From the NCBI GenBank assembly GCA_913045175.1, contig CAJWQG010000020.1:1-58169 (forward strand): a stretch of DNA of 58,169 nt, given 5' to 3'. Of this stretch, positions 18,507 to 26,609 are shown piece by piece (position 1 is the first letter of the stretch; each line of letters starts with the position of its first letter). The position numbers and the translations under genes were made by a program. This DNA is from an uncultured Gammaproteobacteria bacterium (GTDB taxonomy: Bacteria > Pseudomonadota > Gammaproteobacteria > Pseudomonadales > Azotimanducaceae). A model generated the notes under the pieces. That model searched no databases. It saw only the letters and a program-made list of their open reading frames with translations, and was not told the origin of the DNA.

Positions 18507-20769
18507 ACCTCAGTCCAATGGTAAAACCACGACCCGCGTCCGGCGCAAAGTTCTTGATAAAAGAAGCGTGGTTACGGATTTCTTCATCAAGCAAATTGTT
18601 GCCCTTGGCGAACACCTTGAGCTCCGCATCGTTTCCTAGCGCCCAGTGATAGTCAGCATGAACCGAGACGGATGTATAACCTTCTGTGGCCAGTTCAAAT
18701 TCACCCACACTATCCTGTTCCATAAAACGTGTTGCATGCAGGTGGACAGTCCAGTTATCACCGAATAGCTCAAACTCCATACCAACCTTTGCCGGCGGTA
18801 TTCGCGGTACATTACCGCCATCATCAAAGTCTGCATGAACTACATCGCCAAACACTGACCAGTCCAGACCATAGTTATCCTGTTCAATCAGGTTAAATGC
18901 CAGCTTCGCTTCAAGACCACTGAACGTCGCATCATTAGCACGGTATTGTGCTATCAGCTGTTCATCGACTTCTTCACCCGTCAACTCCAGATAGATATAG
19001 TCTTTGATCATGTTGTGATAGGCACCGACTTCACCATTGAGCCTGTCTGAGGTGAATCGATAACCGAATTCGAGGTTGCTCGCGGTTTCATTGTCAAGGT
19101 CGGGCTTCCCGATTTCTAACAGTGAGGTAGCGGCATGGGGCACAAGACTCTCATCATCCTCCGGTCGTGCGCAGGAGGCGCTCGAAATGTTCGAAAACAG
19201 TTCTTCCATAGAGGGCGTTCGTTCAGACCTCGACAGACCGATTAACAGGTTGGAAGTTTCTGAAACATCGTACAGCACACTGCTACTGAGACTGACAGCA
19301 CTCTCGCCAGATGCACAACGACCGTTATCAACGTCATTCCGGTCAAACCGCACACCTACTTCGACGCTCGTCTTATCACTTTGAAATTGTTCAACCACGA
19401 ATAAACCGTAATTCGAAATGTCGGACTTCGGGATAAAGGCTTCTTCGCCAATCGCGCTGAATTCAGTCTCCGCAAATTGCAGGCCGTAAACACCAGTCGA
19501 GCTCCCTGAGTGAAAGGTAGTCTCTCTGCGGTTCAACACGAAGCGTCCCTCAACGCCGTCGTTTGAATACCGTGTACCCACTTCCTGTTCACCATCGGCA
19601 AAGATCTCCAACTCGTCATGCTGATAGTCAGTGTAGCCAATCGATCCACGAATACTCTGTACCCAACCCTGGTCGAATTCGATCATGCCACGCAGGTCGT
19701 AACGGGTTTTTTCCATATCGATGCGGACGAACTCCACATCTTCATGACCTTCTTCTTCATGACCATGCTCGTCTTCGTGCTCGTCCTCATCTTCGTCATG
19801 ATGCTCTTCCTCATCTTCATCATGATGCTCTTCTTCATCGTCATGATGTTCCTCTTCCTCATGATGGGCGTGAGTACCGGGAGGAAGCCCATATTCATTC
19901 GTTATCCGGCTTGCAGAAAACCCGATGAAGCCGCGATCACCGACAAAAGAGAAGCCAACGCTGCCACCCGAGGCTTCGCCGTCGGAATTCGCGATATAAC
20001 CGTTGGTATTTTCAACCTCCTCTTCCTCGTGCTCGTCTTCATGCTCGTCCTCATGTTCATCTTCATGCTCGTCTTCATCATGGTGGAACAACTCATCGAA
20101 GGCCTCCACAGCGACTTCATCAATCGCAAAGCCGTTGATGGATACGTCCTTGTTTTTTCGGGTATACCCGTCGACATGAAAAGCAAAACCATCTTTACCG
20201 GTATCAACTCGAAATACGGATTTGTTCTCATCGTTGTTGGTGTCACGAGTTTGTTCGAACGTAAACGTTGTCTTATCAGGCACCGATTCTGGAATACGAG
20301 AATCAATAACGTTCACAACACCGCCTACTGCACCACTTCCGTAGAGTAAGGTTGAAGGACCCCGAATCACTTCAATTCGTTCAGCCAGGATCGCTTCCAC
20401 ACCCTCGGCATGATCAGGGCTTTGGTTAGCTGCATCGGTCACACCAACGCCGTTCTGCAGAACACTAACCCTATTACCGGTTTGTCCACGAATCACCGGA
20501 TGACCGATACCCGGACCAAAGGACGCAGATGAGATTCCTATCTCATCTTTCAATGTCTCCCCCAGGCTGTTAGCCACCTTATCAAGCAGTTCTTCGCCAC
20601 CCAATACGGTGACAGGGAGGCCAGTTTCAGCTGCGGTTTTCTGAAAAGCTGCCGTAACCACGACCTCTTCAATTTCGTGACTGTGTTCTGCGTCCTTTCC
20701 AAGTGCTACAGGTGATGACGCAAGGAAAATCATGGGAATAAATTTTAGATACTGCACTGTGGGAGTCAT
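18496..20769 (-). CDS. TonB-dependent receptor 2, His/Asp/Glu-rich (zinc receptor ZnuD-like)
   Basis: A 757-residue outer-membrane receptor. ATG 20769 follows a GGAGGG site and opens a signal peptide ending near SSPVALG; the frame extends upstream but without family similarity. TonB-box IEEVVVTAAF, plug segments GPGIGHPVIRGQTGNRVSVL and RIEVIRGPSTLLYGSGAVG, a barrel and a terminal aromatic FSY are present. Two stretches, about 226-250 and 298-344, are almost purely His, Asp and Glu (HEDEHEDEHEDEHEEEE is a core) and should sit in extracellular loops. ZnuD of Neisseria has similar metal-catching loops, so Zn(II) or another divalent metal is the likely cargo. The DUF2946-like gene upstream supports a metal role. 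Confidence 0.85.
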   Translation of the reverse strand: MTPTVQYLKFIPMIFLASSPVALGKDAEHSHEIEEVVVTAAFQKTAAETGLPVTVLGGEELLDKVANSLGETLKDEIGISSASFGPGIGHPVIRGQTGNRVSVLQNGVGVTDAANQSPDHAEGVEAILAERIEVIRGPSTLLYGSGAVGGVVNVIDSRIPESVPDKTTFTFEQTRDTNNDENKSVFRVDTGKDGFAFHVDGYTRKNKDVSINGFAIDEVAVEAFDELFHHDEDEHEDEHEDEHEDEHEEEEVENTNGYIANSDGEASGGSVGFSFVGDRGFIGFSASRITNEYGLPPGTHAHHEEEEHHDDEEEHHDEDEEEHHDEDEDEHEDEHGHEEEGHEDVEFVRIDMEKTRYDLRGMIEFDQGWVQSIRGSIGYTDYQHDELEIFADGEQEVGTRYSNDGVEGRFVLNRRETTFHSGSSTGVYGLQFAETEFSAIGEEAFIPKSDISNYGLFVVEQFQSDKTSVEVGVRFDRNDVDNGRCASGESAVSLSSSVLYDVSETSNLLIGLSRSERTPSMEELFSNISSASCARPEDDESLVPHAATSLLEIGKPDLDNETASNLEFGYRFTSDRLNGEVGAYHNMIKDYIYLELTGEEVDEQLIAQYRANDATFSGLEAKLAFNLIEQDNYGLDWSVFGDVVHADFDDGGNVPRIPPAKVGMEFELFGDNWTVHLHATRFMEQDSVGEFELATEGYTSVSVHADYHWALGNDAELKVFAKGNNLLDEEIRNHASFIKNFAPDAGRGFTIGLRFSY
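19738..19875 (-). repeat. imperfect short repeats encoding the second His/Asp/Glu-rich loop
   Basis: Within the ZnuD-like receptor gene the minus strand is a purine-rich run of CAT/CAC, GAG/GAA and GAC/GAT codons, with repeating blocks of the kind GAGGAGCATCATGACGA. It encodes about 46 residues with few uncharged positions. Such runs can expand or contract by slippage in multiples of three without breaking the frame, so loop length may vary between strains. Confidence 0.7.
20019..20092 (-). repeat. imperfect 12-base repeats encoding the first His/Asp/Glu-rich loop
   Basis: The minus strand repeats a 12-base unit close to GAGGACGAGCAT, encoding HEDE four times in a row, followed by a poly-Glu end. 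It is separate from the longer run at 19738-19875 and is placed near residues 226-250 of the receptor. Confidence 0.7.
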
Positions 20770-20784
20770 GAGACCCTCCGAATA

Positions 20785-20855
20785 AATAAGCTGATAAAAA
20801 CAGGCGCACAAGGCTGACCTGTAAAACAAAAGGTTTATCGATTAATCAGCTTATT
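20785..20855. promoter_or_regulatory. nested inverted repeat between the DUF2946-like and ZnuD-like genes
   Basis: Arms AATAAGCTGAT (20785-20795) and ATCAGCTTATT (20845-20855) are perfect 11-base inverted copies, 49 bases apart, and enclose a second short pair, ACAGG/CCTGT. The right arm covers the stop codon of the upstream small gene; the left arm lies just ahead of the receptor's ribosome-binding site. On the minus-strand transcript this could fold into an intercistronic structure controlling receptor expression, or stabilise one half of the message. No match to a known riboswitch was recognised. Confidence 0.45.
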
Positions 20856-21145
20856 GGAGGAGCTCGCGCATTGGCATGCGTAGTAATTCTGGTTCGAAGA
20901 ACAACCGGCAGCGGCAACATCTTCCCGAAAGGCTGGAAAATCTGCCCGGAAAACGCGCTATCGATCAATCCCGAGTCGACGGATGCATTGATACAGAAGG
21001 TACAGTCGGTATGTACCTCCGTTGAAGAAGCTAGTTCGTGTGCTGCCTCAGATGTCTGTGCCACAAATAATGAACAGCAGAGCAACAATAGCGCTAGCAC
21101 TGTCCGGATCGTTGTAGATTGATCTGTTTGTGTCATTGAACACAT
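20846..21145 (-). CDS. small exported DUF2946-like protein
   Basis: A 99-residue protein with an N-terminal hydrophobic segment (TVLALLLLCCSLFVAQTSEA), then a short periplasmic part with HELASSTEVHTDCTFCINAS, a C-x-x-C pair next to two histidines, and a C-terminal ARAPP. That layout (export signal, middle His/Cys motif, terminal RGPP/RAPP) matches what I remember of DUF2946, a family often next to copper or zinc TonB receptors. It precedes the ZnuD-like gene on the same strand by 76 bases, so the two probably form an operon. In-frame ATGs at 21145 and 21136 are both possible starts. Role in metal handling is inferred from context. Confidence 0.6.
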   Translation of the reverse strand: MCSMTQTDQSTTIRTVLALLLLCCSLFVAQTSEAAHELASSTEVHTDCTFCINASVDSGLIDSAFSGQIFQPFGKMLPLPVVLRTRITTHANARAPPIS

Positions 21146-21324
21146 ATCGGTCGACGTTGTTACTGAGACCGCAGTATCCAGAATTTTGTTCCGCGGTCAA
21201 TCTTTGGCCGAAGTAACCACACTTTGCGAAGAGGAGAATCCCGGAATCAGGAGATTATTTTCGCGTGTTGGCAAAAGGGTCCAAACCGACCTAAACTTGT
21301 ACTTTCGTGAAATGGCATCAGCCC

Positions 21325-21711
21325 ATGAGACTAACGCTTCTACTATTCATTCTGCTCTGCACGAGTTGCAGCGGTCCCGCTCCACGCGATCATGCCGGTC
21401 CCGGGTTTTCATTTCTAAGTTCAATCAAGTTTGATCGAGCACGTGGGTTAGTTGGGAGCTCCGTGAGAGTTAGACTGACGGCTGATTGTAATGGGCCCTG
21501 GGAAATAAGAGACCTGCGTGTCCTTCGGGGCGAAGTTCCGCCCGGACTTTTTTTTAACGGCAAGGAATTCACCGGCATACCAAGACGGATTGGTAGCTGG
21601 CGCCTACATACGAGGGTGGAGGCCCCAACTTGTAATGGTGTCGTGTACCAGGATAAAGACGTTTATCTCACCTTTGACATTCAAGGCAATGCACCCAGGC
21701 GGGGGCTTTGA
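21325..21711 (+). CDS. small lipoprotein with one putative Ig-like (He_PIG-type) domain
   Basis: A 128-residue predicted lipoprotein: MRLTLLLFILLCTSC has a lipobox ending LCTSC, so the mature protein would start at Cys15. The rest resembles one putative-Ig module: GEVPPGLFFNGKEFTGIP matches the usual LPPGLxLxxGxxxGTP turn, followed by GSWRLHTRVEA. Two remaining cysteines could form a disulfide. A GTG at 21307 would add six residues ahead of the hydrophobic stretch. It is alone between the divergent DUF2946-like gene and the convergent CRTAC1 cluster. Probably attached to a membrane and exposed to the periplasm; partner unknown. Confidence 0.6.
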   Translation: MRLTLLLFILLCTSCSGPAPRDHAGPGFSFLSSIKFDRARGLVGSSVRVRLTADCNGPWEIRDLRVLRGEVPPGLFFNGKEFTGIPRRIGSWRLHTRVEAPTCNGVVYQDKDVYLTFDIQGNAPRRGL

Positions 21712-21724
21712 TCAACGATACCCT

Positions 21725-23386
21725 TTAAAAGCCCTTGGTCGTGCCTGAACCCTTCTGAAGATTGACCCATTGACCAGCCTCGAAGTCACCGAAGCTTTCT
21801 CTATCACCTCCGGGCCACTGAACAATAACGTCGCTAATTCGGGTCTCGTCACCAAGACCGAAGTGCACCCGTGGATCGTTTGCAGAGAGGTAACTGCCTG
21901 CAGTATGCACTGAGCGATATACTTTTATCGACCCTATTACCCCTGAAACCATAGCACCATGCACATTGCTGCTCACTTCGTTTACCGCGGCGAAGCCCAC
22001 CCATTGTCCCCGATTACTGACCTGGTTTATCAGCAGACTTACCGGGCCATCGCGATTAATGACCAACAAGTCCACCCCGCCATCATTGTTGATATCGCCA
22101 AATGCCAGGCCACGACTGGTATTTATCAACGGTTGTTCGGTCCCGCCTGGAGGGTCAACCAGTTCGAATCGCGTCCTCCCCTTCCATAGTGAATTCGGTT
22201 CTGCATAACCCACGTCAATATGCTCCTGATTCGATAGACTGATAGCACCGTTTGCTTCAAACAGATCCAGCTCGGAATCGTTATCGAAGTCCATCAATGC
22301 AACGCCAAATCGCGTATGGCGTTTACTGATATTCGCCAGCCCAACTGAAACCGTTGCATCTTCGAAATAAGAACCCGTATTACGGTAGAACGAATCACTC
22401 TCTCCACCAAGATTCACCACAAGAATGTCCGGATCACCATCGTTATCCTGATCGGAAGCAACAACGCCCATGCCTGCCTTGGCAATGCCGTGTTCATCTA
22501 CTGCGCAACCCCAGAGCTGAGCTTCATCTTCGAAACGCAGACCTCCTCGATTAATCCAGAGCTGATTCATCATGGCATCGTTGGCAACAAAGATATCGAA
22601 TAGTCCGTCGGCATTGACATCTGCCGTGACGACACCAAGTCCGTTGCCGAAAGCTGCACCGAGTCCCGCCTGATCAGAGACATCTGTAAAAGTTCCATCA
22701 CCATTATTCCGATACAGTCGATCGGCTGCCGGAGCCCCGTAGTGGTTTGGTGAACAGTAGTCGGCAAGCGAAGTTTTCTGATTAAAACACTCTCGTTCTA
22801 TATCCGGTTGCCAATCAACATAATTGACGACAAAGAGATCGAGGTCCCCATCCAAATCCAGATCATGGAATAACGCTGCCGTCCCCCAGCTTGCATCCGC
22901 CACTCCCGCCATCTCAGAGACGTCTTCGAACTCACCGGCGCCGTTGTTACGCAACAACACATTGGCGCCGAAATTAGTCACATAGAGATCAACATCGCCA
23001 TCATTATCATAATCACCCGTCGTGACTCCCATTCCGTAGCCGGTATCTGCGGCACCGCCCGCGTCAGGGACACGCTCAAAAAGACCACCATCATTAAGAA
23101 ATAGCTGGTTACCAGGTGAATTGTCAGTAGTTAGATTTCCACCCTGAACCAGATAGATATCCAGATCGCCGTCGTTGTCGAGATCAGCAATTGCACCACC
23201 ACCACCCATGATTTCCGGAAACAGGTACTGTTCCGACTCGCCAGACTCGTACTCAAAGATCAGTCCGCGCTCTGCTGCCTGCTCCTGAAACCAAGGCTTT
23301 TGTGCCTCTGTAACGCCCTTCCTGGAGTCGCCCTTATCAACACACCCCGATAACAAAAGCACACTAATGAAGATAATCGATCTCAT
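21725..23386 (-). CDS. CRTAC1-family lipoprotein with FG-GAP/VCBS repeats and ASPIC/UnbV domain (copy 2)
   Basis: A 553-residue exported protein. ATG 23386, one base after the stop of the TPR gene, gives MRSIIFISVLLLSGC with a lipobox; a longer frame to 23476 would overlap that gene. The body has at least seven calcium-binding-type repeats (DLDNDGDLDIYLVQGG, DYDNDGDVDLYVTNFG, DLDLDGDLDLFVVNY and others), as in an integrin-like beta-propeller, and ends in an ASPIC/UnbV domain (VHFGLGDETRISDVIVQWPGG). These proteins are secreted or surface-anchored; their function is poorly known. It is the last gene of the TonB receptor cluster. Confidence 0.8.
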   Translation of the reverse strand: MRSIIFISVLLLSGCVDKGDSRKGVTEAQKPWFQEQAAERGLIFEYESGESEQYLFPEIMGGGGAIADLDNDGDLDIYLVQGGNLTTDNSPGNQLFLNDGGLFERVPDAGGAADTGYGMGVTTGDYDNDGDVDLYVTNFGANVLLRNNGAGEFEDVSEMAGVADASWGTAALFHDLDLDGDLDLFVVNYVDWQPDIERECFNQKTSLADYCSPNHYGAPAADRLYRNNGDGTFTDVSDQAGLGAAFGNGLGVVTADVNADGLFDIFVANDAMMNQLWINRGGLRFEDEAQLWGCAVDEHGIAKAGMGVVASDQDNDGDPDILVVNLGGESDSFYRNTGSYFEDATVSVGLANISKRHTRFGVALMDFDNDSELDLFEANGAISLSNQEHIDVGYAEPNSLWKGRTRFELVDPPGGTEQPLINTSRGLAFGDINNDGGVDLLVINRDGPVSLLINQVSNRGQWVGFAAVNEVSSNVHGAMVSGVIGSIKVYRSVHTAGSYLSANDPRVHFGLGDETRISDVIVQWPGGDRESFGDFEAGQWVNLQKGSGTTKGF

Positions 23387-23387
23387 T

Positions 23388-24803
23388 TTAGTTTGATGTT
23401 CCCCGCATCGTCGCCAACCTGCTCCTGGCTGACTCAACTTGTCTTGGATGGGCACCCAATTGCTCTGCCTGCTCAAGCGCCGCTTGTGCCTCGTCGAAAC
23501 GATCCGAAAACGCGAGCGCTGCAGCCAGGTTCAGATAACCGGGGGTATACGAAGGATCAACACGCACCGCACTTTGATAATGCGAGACTGCCTGTTGCCA
23601 GCGTTTCAATGCCACTTCCACCTGCCCCGCATACATAAAGGACTCTCGCTTTCTGGGATCGAAATGAATCGCGGCCTGAAAGGCCTTCAATGCGGCCTCA
23701 GGTCTACCCATATCATTGAGAAGCAATCCCCTTTTGCTATGAAGCATCGCGAGCTCAGGCTCCAGCGTTAACGCATAGTCTACGTGCGTCAACGCAGTCT
23801 CAATATCGCCGCGCTGTCTATAAAAGTCAGCAATCCCGGTTCGATACGGGTAGTAGTCCGGATCCGATTCAATTGCCCTGCGTAGTATCCAGAACCCTCG
23901 ATCCGTATCGCCATCATCGCGATAGGCAGTCGCAAGATTACTAATGATGACTCTGTTTTCCGGCTGTTGTTCTCTTAGAGATTCCAGAATACCCATGGCC
24001 TTTGCTGACTCCCCTCGCTGAATCAGCTGTTGGGCATGACCGGCACGGTGGATGAAACTAACCTCGAAACGTTGGCTGCTCTCATGCCAGGGATCCTCCC
24101 ACTGCAGCTTCTGCAGTTTCCTGCCACGCGCAAGTGCAACCTGCGCTTTCTCGATTTGAGCAGATTCACGGTAGGCACGCGCAAGCAGCTGAAAAACGAC
24201 AGGATGTTTGAATTCCAGTGATAGCGGCTCAAGCAATGCCACGGCGTCACCTGGCCGCCGCTGGTGCAATGCAACACGCGACTGACCAACAATGGCGACC
24301 GCACCGACACCCATCGACTCAGCTTCTATGAAGGCTTGCAGAGCCAGGGTCGGATTTCCCGCGTCCAGTAACCAGGTGCCTTTCCACATCCACGCGGGGC
24401 CATATTCAGCCTGGAGAGATATCGCGCGGTCCACTGCAATAAGGGCGAGTCGTTGTTCACCCTGGTCTGCGAGTATCAGCGACTGAAAATACGGCCACCT
24501 GGGATTATTCTGATCCAGGCTCTCGGCTTGTTGATAACTGGTAAGCGCCGCATCTGGGAATCCGTTAACCTCGTGTGCCATTCCCAGATCCCCACGCAGC
24601 ATGGCGCTCGCTGGATCAGTTCGGGCCTTCTTAACAAGTGTTTCCAGGAGCTCGACGACCTCTACCGCAGCACGATCGAGCGTAACGACAACAGGTGGTG
24701 CAACGGCGACGACTGCTTCCTTTTCCATCGAACAGGAAGCTACCATCAGGGATACCATCAACACGAAGAGTCGACTGAAACTGTGTTTCGCACGGATGCT
24801 CAT
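23388..24803 (-). CDS. tetratricopeptide-repeat lipoprotein
   Basis: A 471-residue protein with a lipoprotein signal (LMVSLMVASC, Cys24) followed by TPR repeats over nearly the whole length. Recognisable helical pairs include ALTSYQQAESLDQNNPRWPY, ALTHVDYALTLEPELAMLHS, ALKAFQAAIHFDPRKRESFM and AVSHYQSAVRVDPSYTPGYL. TPR arrays are protein-binding scaffolds, and a lipid anchor would place this one on the periplasmic face of a membrane. It lies between two CRTAC1 genes and is probably a partner or assembly factor for them. No clear ribosome-binding site is seen before ATG 24803, where a 15-base direct repeat lies instead. Confidence 0.8.
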   Translation of the reverse strand: MSIRAKHSFSRLFVLMVSLMVASCSMEKEAVVAVAPPVVVTLDRAAVEVVELLETLVKKARTDPASAMLRGDLGMAHEVNGFPDAALTSYQQAESLDQNNPRWPYFQSLILADQGEQRLALIAVDRAISLQAEYGPAWMWKGTWLLDAGNPTLALQAFIEAESMGVGAVAIVGQSRVALHQRRPGDAVALLEPLSLEFKHPVVFQLLARAYRESAQIEKAQVALARGRKLQKLQWEDPWHESSQRFEVSFIHRAGHAQQLIQRGESAKAMGILESLREQQPENRVIISNLATAYRDDGDTDRGFWILRRAIESDPDYYPYRTGIADFYRQRGDIETALTHVDYALTLEPELAMLHSKRGLLLNDMGRPEAALKAFQAAIHFDPRKRESFMYAGQVEVALKRWQQAVSHYQSAVRVDPSYTPGYLNLAAALAFSDRFDEAQAALEQAEQLGAHPRQVESARSRLATMRGTSN

Positions 24804-24832
24804 CTTAGTTCATGGTGTCTTAGTTCATGGTG
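24803..24832 (-). repeat. tandem 15-base repeat at the start of the TPR gene
   Basis: Two perfect copies of a 15-base unit (plus strand TCTTAGTTCATGGTG), 24803-24817 and 24818-24832, directly abut the TPR start codon. On the minus strand each copy contains ATGAACTAA, a two-codon reading frame (Met-Asn-stop), so two minimal upstream frames precede the real ATG. Either a simple duplication or a translational control element. Confidence 0.6.
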
Positions 24833-24890
24833 ATTGTAGCGAGTTCAGTATTCAGTGTGTCAGGAAACCGATGCTGGAACAATGCAGAAG

Positions 24891-26489
24891 CTACTCCTGA
24901 TTGATGGTCAGTAACTGATCAGCATCGACCGCTGTCAACATGGTTGTTTCGCCATTGGGCCAGCGTACGGTGACATCGGCACGCGTAGCTGCGCCGAGTC
25001 CAAAATGTACCTCAAACGGATTATGCGATACGAAGTTGTTGGTACCACCCAGTTCGCGCACCTGCGAGCTATCGTTGGTTGTAACCGTTATATGCGCGCC
25101 AACACCAAACGCATTCATGCCAGTGGCGATTAGTCTGATCGCAAGATAGTGATTGCTGGTGTCTGTCTCGTTACGATAGAAGACCACGCCGTCGTTATTG
25201 ATGTTCGAGATCACAATATCAATATCGCCGTCGCGTTCCGCATCGAAGCATGCGATGCCGCGCCCCTGGCCTTGATCGTCAAATCCTGACTCGGTGGAGC
25301 GTTCGTCGAATTGAATGCTGGACTCCCCTATATTACGAAACAGCCTTGCCCGGTCGGTGACATAATCCTTGTCAGGACGCTCCCGCCAACCATTAACATG
25401 GGCAAGATCGATGCGCGTGTCATTATCAAAGTCCGCCGCGCAGGCACCCCAACCCCATGATCCATCCGCGGTGGCTGAGTCATCCGTCACATCTGTGAAC
25501 ACGCCCTCCCCTTCATTGCGATACAGGCGGTTACCAAACAGCTCACCGTTGATGTCCAGGTTGTAGATGGAGGTAACAAACCAGTCCATATCACCATCGT
25601 TATCAAAGTCACCAATAGCGCTACCCATCCCCGCCTGATCGATGATGACATCCTGGTCCGTGATGTTGGAAAACGTACCATCACCATTGTTAAGCAACAC
25701 CTGGCTGGTCTCAAAATCTGAGGCCATCAGCAGATCACCGTCACCATCAGCATCGATATCGCTGAAACTCATCGTAAAGCTCCAGTCGGTATCGGCTTCC
25801 AGCAGCCCTGATGCAACACCGGTTTCGATGCTGCGATTTTCAAAAGTGTAGTTACCATTGTTTCGCCATACTGTTTCCGTATCTTCTCCCGGTTGTCGCT
25901 TTGTCCCCCAATGGGTGACAAAAAGGTCAAGATAGCCATCGCCATCATAATCAAAGAAGGTTGAGGAAACCGCATTGCTCACGGTGATGCCCGAGTCAGC
26001 GGTGATATCGACAAAACTTGCCTCCACTTCGTTCAAGCGGTTTTCGAACAGGAAAACCAAATCGTCGATTGCACCGATAAACAGGTCAAGGTCACCGTCA
26101 CCGTCGATATCGCCGAACGCCGGTCCACTCGCCCAGTTGACAATATCCAGACCAACGTCCGCTGCTACATCTATAAAGGTACCGTCGCCCTGGTTCTGGT
26201 AAAGGTGGTTGGGTTCCGAATCACCGCCGACGAAAAGCAGGTCGATATCGCCATCGCCGTCGACGTCCGACGCCGCGACGCCACCGCTTGAAAATGCGAT
26301 ATCTGATTCAGGTTCACCTCCGAATGCACGACGCAGACCCGCGTTGAGGTCGCGGGTAAAGATAATTTCAGCGGGACCCTCTTCGGGTGGAACAACTACA
26401 GGAGGTGGTTGTGCTGGAGACCCGCCGCCACCCCCGCCGCCGCAGCCAACGAGAAGAAAAGCGAATGTAAACAGGATAGGTCGCATCAC
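24891..26489 (-). CDS. CRTAC1-family lipoprotein with FG-GAP/VCBS repeats and ASPIC/UnbV domain (copy 1)
   Basis: A 532-residue predicted lipoprotein: MMRPILFTFAFLLVGC then seven Gly and a Pro/Val-rich spacer (SPAQPPPVVVPPEEGP), a flexible stalk. The body has about seven FG-GAP/VCBS repeats with Asp-rich loops (DVDGDGDIDLLFVGG, DIDGDGDLDLFIGAI, DYDGDGYLDLFVTHWG, DFDNDGDMDWFV), probably Ca2+-binding propeller blades. The C-terminal ASPIC/UnbV domain includes GVGAHITVTTND and HFGLGAATRADVTVRWPNGE. It follows the TonB receptor gene after a hairpin at 26573-26600 and precedes the TPR gene, so it belongs to the same cluster. Confidence 0.8.
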   Translation of the reverse strand: MMRPILFTFAFLLVGCGGGGGGGSPAQPPPVVVPPEEGPAEIIFTRDLNAGLRRAFGGEPESDIAFSSGGVAASDVDGDGDIDLLFVGGDSEPNHLYQNQGDGTFIDVAADVGLDIVNWASGPAFGDIDGDGDLDLFIGAIDDLVFLFENRLNEVEASFVDITADSGITVSNAVSSTFFDYDGDGYLDLFVTHWGTKRQPGEDTETVWRNNGNYTFENRSIETGVASGLLEADTDWSFTMSFSDIDADGDGDLLMASDFETSQVLLNNGDGTFSNITDQDVIIDQAGMGSAIGDFDNDGDMDWFVTSIYNLDINGELFGNRLYRNEGEGVFTDVTDDSATADGSWGWGACAADFDNDTRIDLAHVNGWRERPDKDYVTDRARLFRNIGESSIQFDERSTESGFDDQGQGRGIACFDAERDGDIDIVISNINNDGVVFYRNETDTSNHYLAIRLIATGMNAFGVGAHITVTTNDSSQVRELGGTNNFVSHNPFEVHFGLGAATRADVTVRWPNGETTMLTAVDADQLLTINQE

Positions 26490-26571
26490 AGGTAGGAATT
26501 ACGTCGGTAGGCCCAACTCGACCAGTAAAGAAAATCGAAGACCGTAAAAGGTCCTTATCGGTAGCAAAAGT

Positions 26572-26601
26572 TGAGACGTAGCCCTCGCGGGCTACGTCTC
26601 A
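26572..26601 (-). terminator. strong hairpin after TonB receptor 3 (terminator or attenuator)
   Basis: A 13-base perfect stem (arms 26572-26584 and 26589-26601, core GACGTAGCCC/GGGCTACGTC) closes a 4-base loop, eight bases after the receptor stop codon. On the minus strand it is followed by AACTTTTGC, a weak U-tract. It fits a factor-independent terminator, or a partial terminator lowering expression of the downstream CRTAC1-TPR-CRTAC1 genes relative to the receptor. Confidence 0.7.
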
Positions 26602-26609
26602 GGTTACAA

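Noticed and set aside
19618-20349. 243-codon open frame opposite the ZnuD-like gene
   Set aside because: It is the antisense of the His/Asp/Glu repeats, which gives a hydrophobic Leu/Phe/Met-rich translation by codon complementarity. No ribosome-binding site or family similarity.
21146-21306. Zur operator upstream of the DUF2946-like gene
   Set aside because: No palindrome resembling the gammaproteobacterial Zur box was found by eye; a motif scan would be needed.
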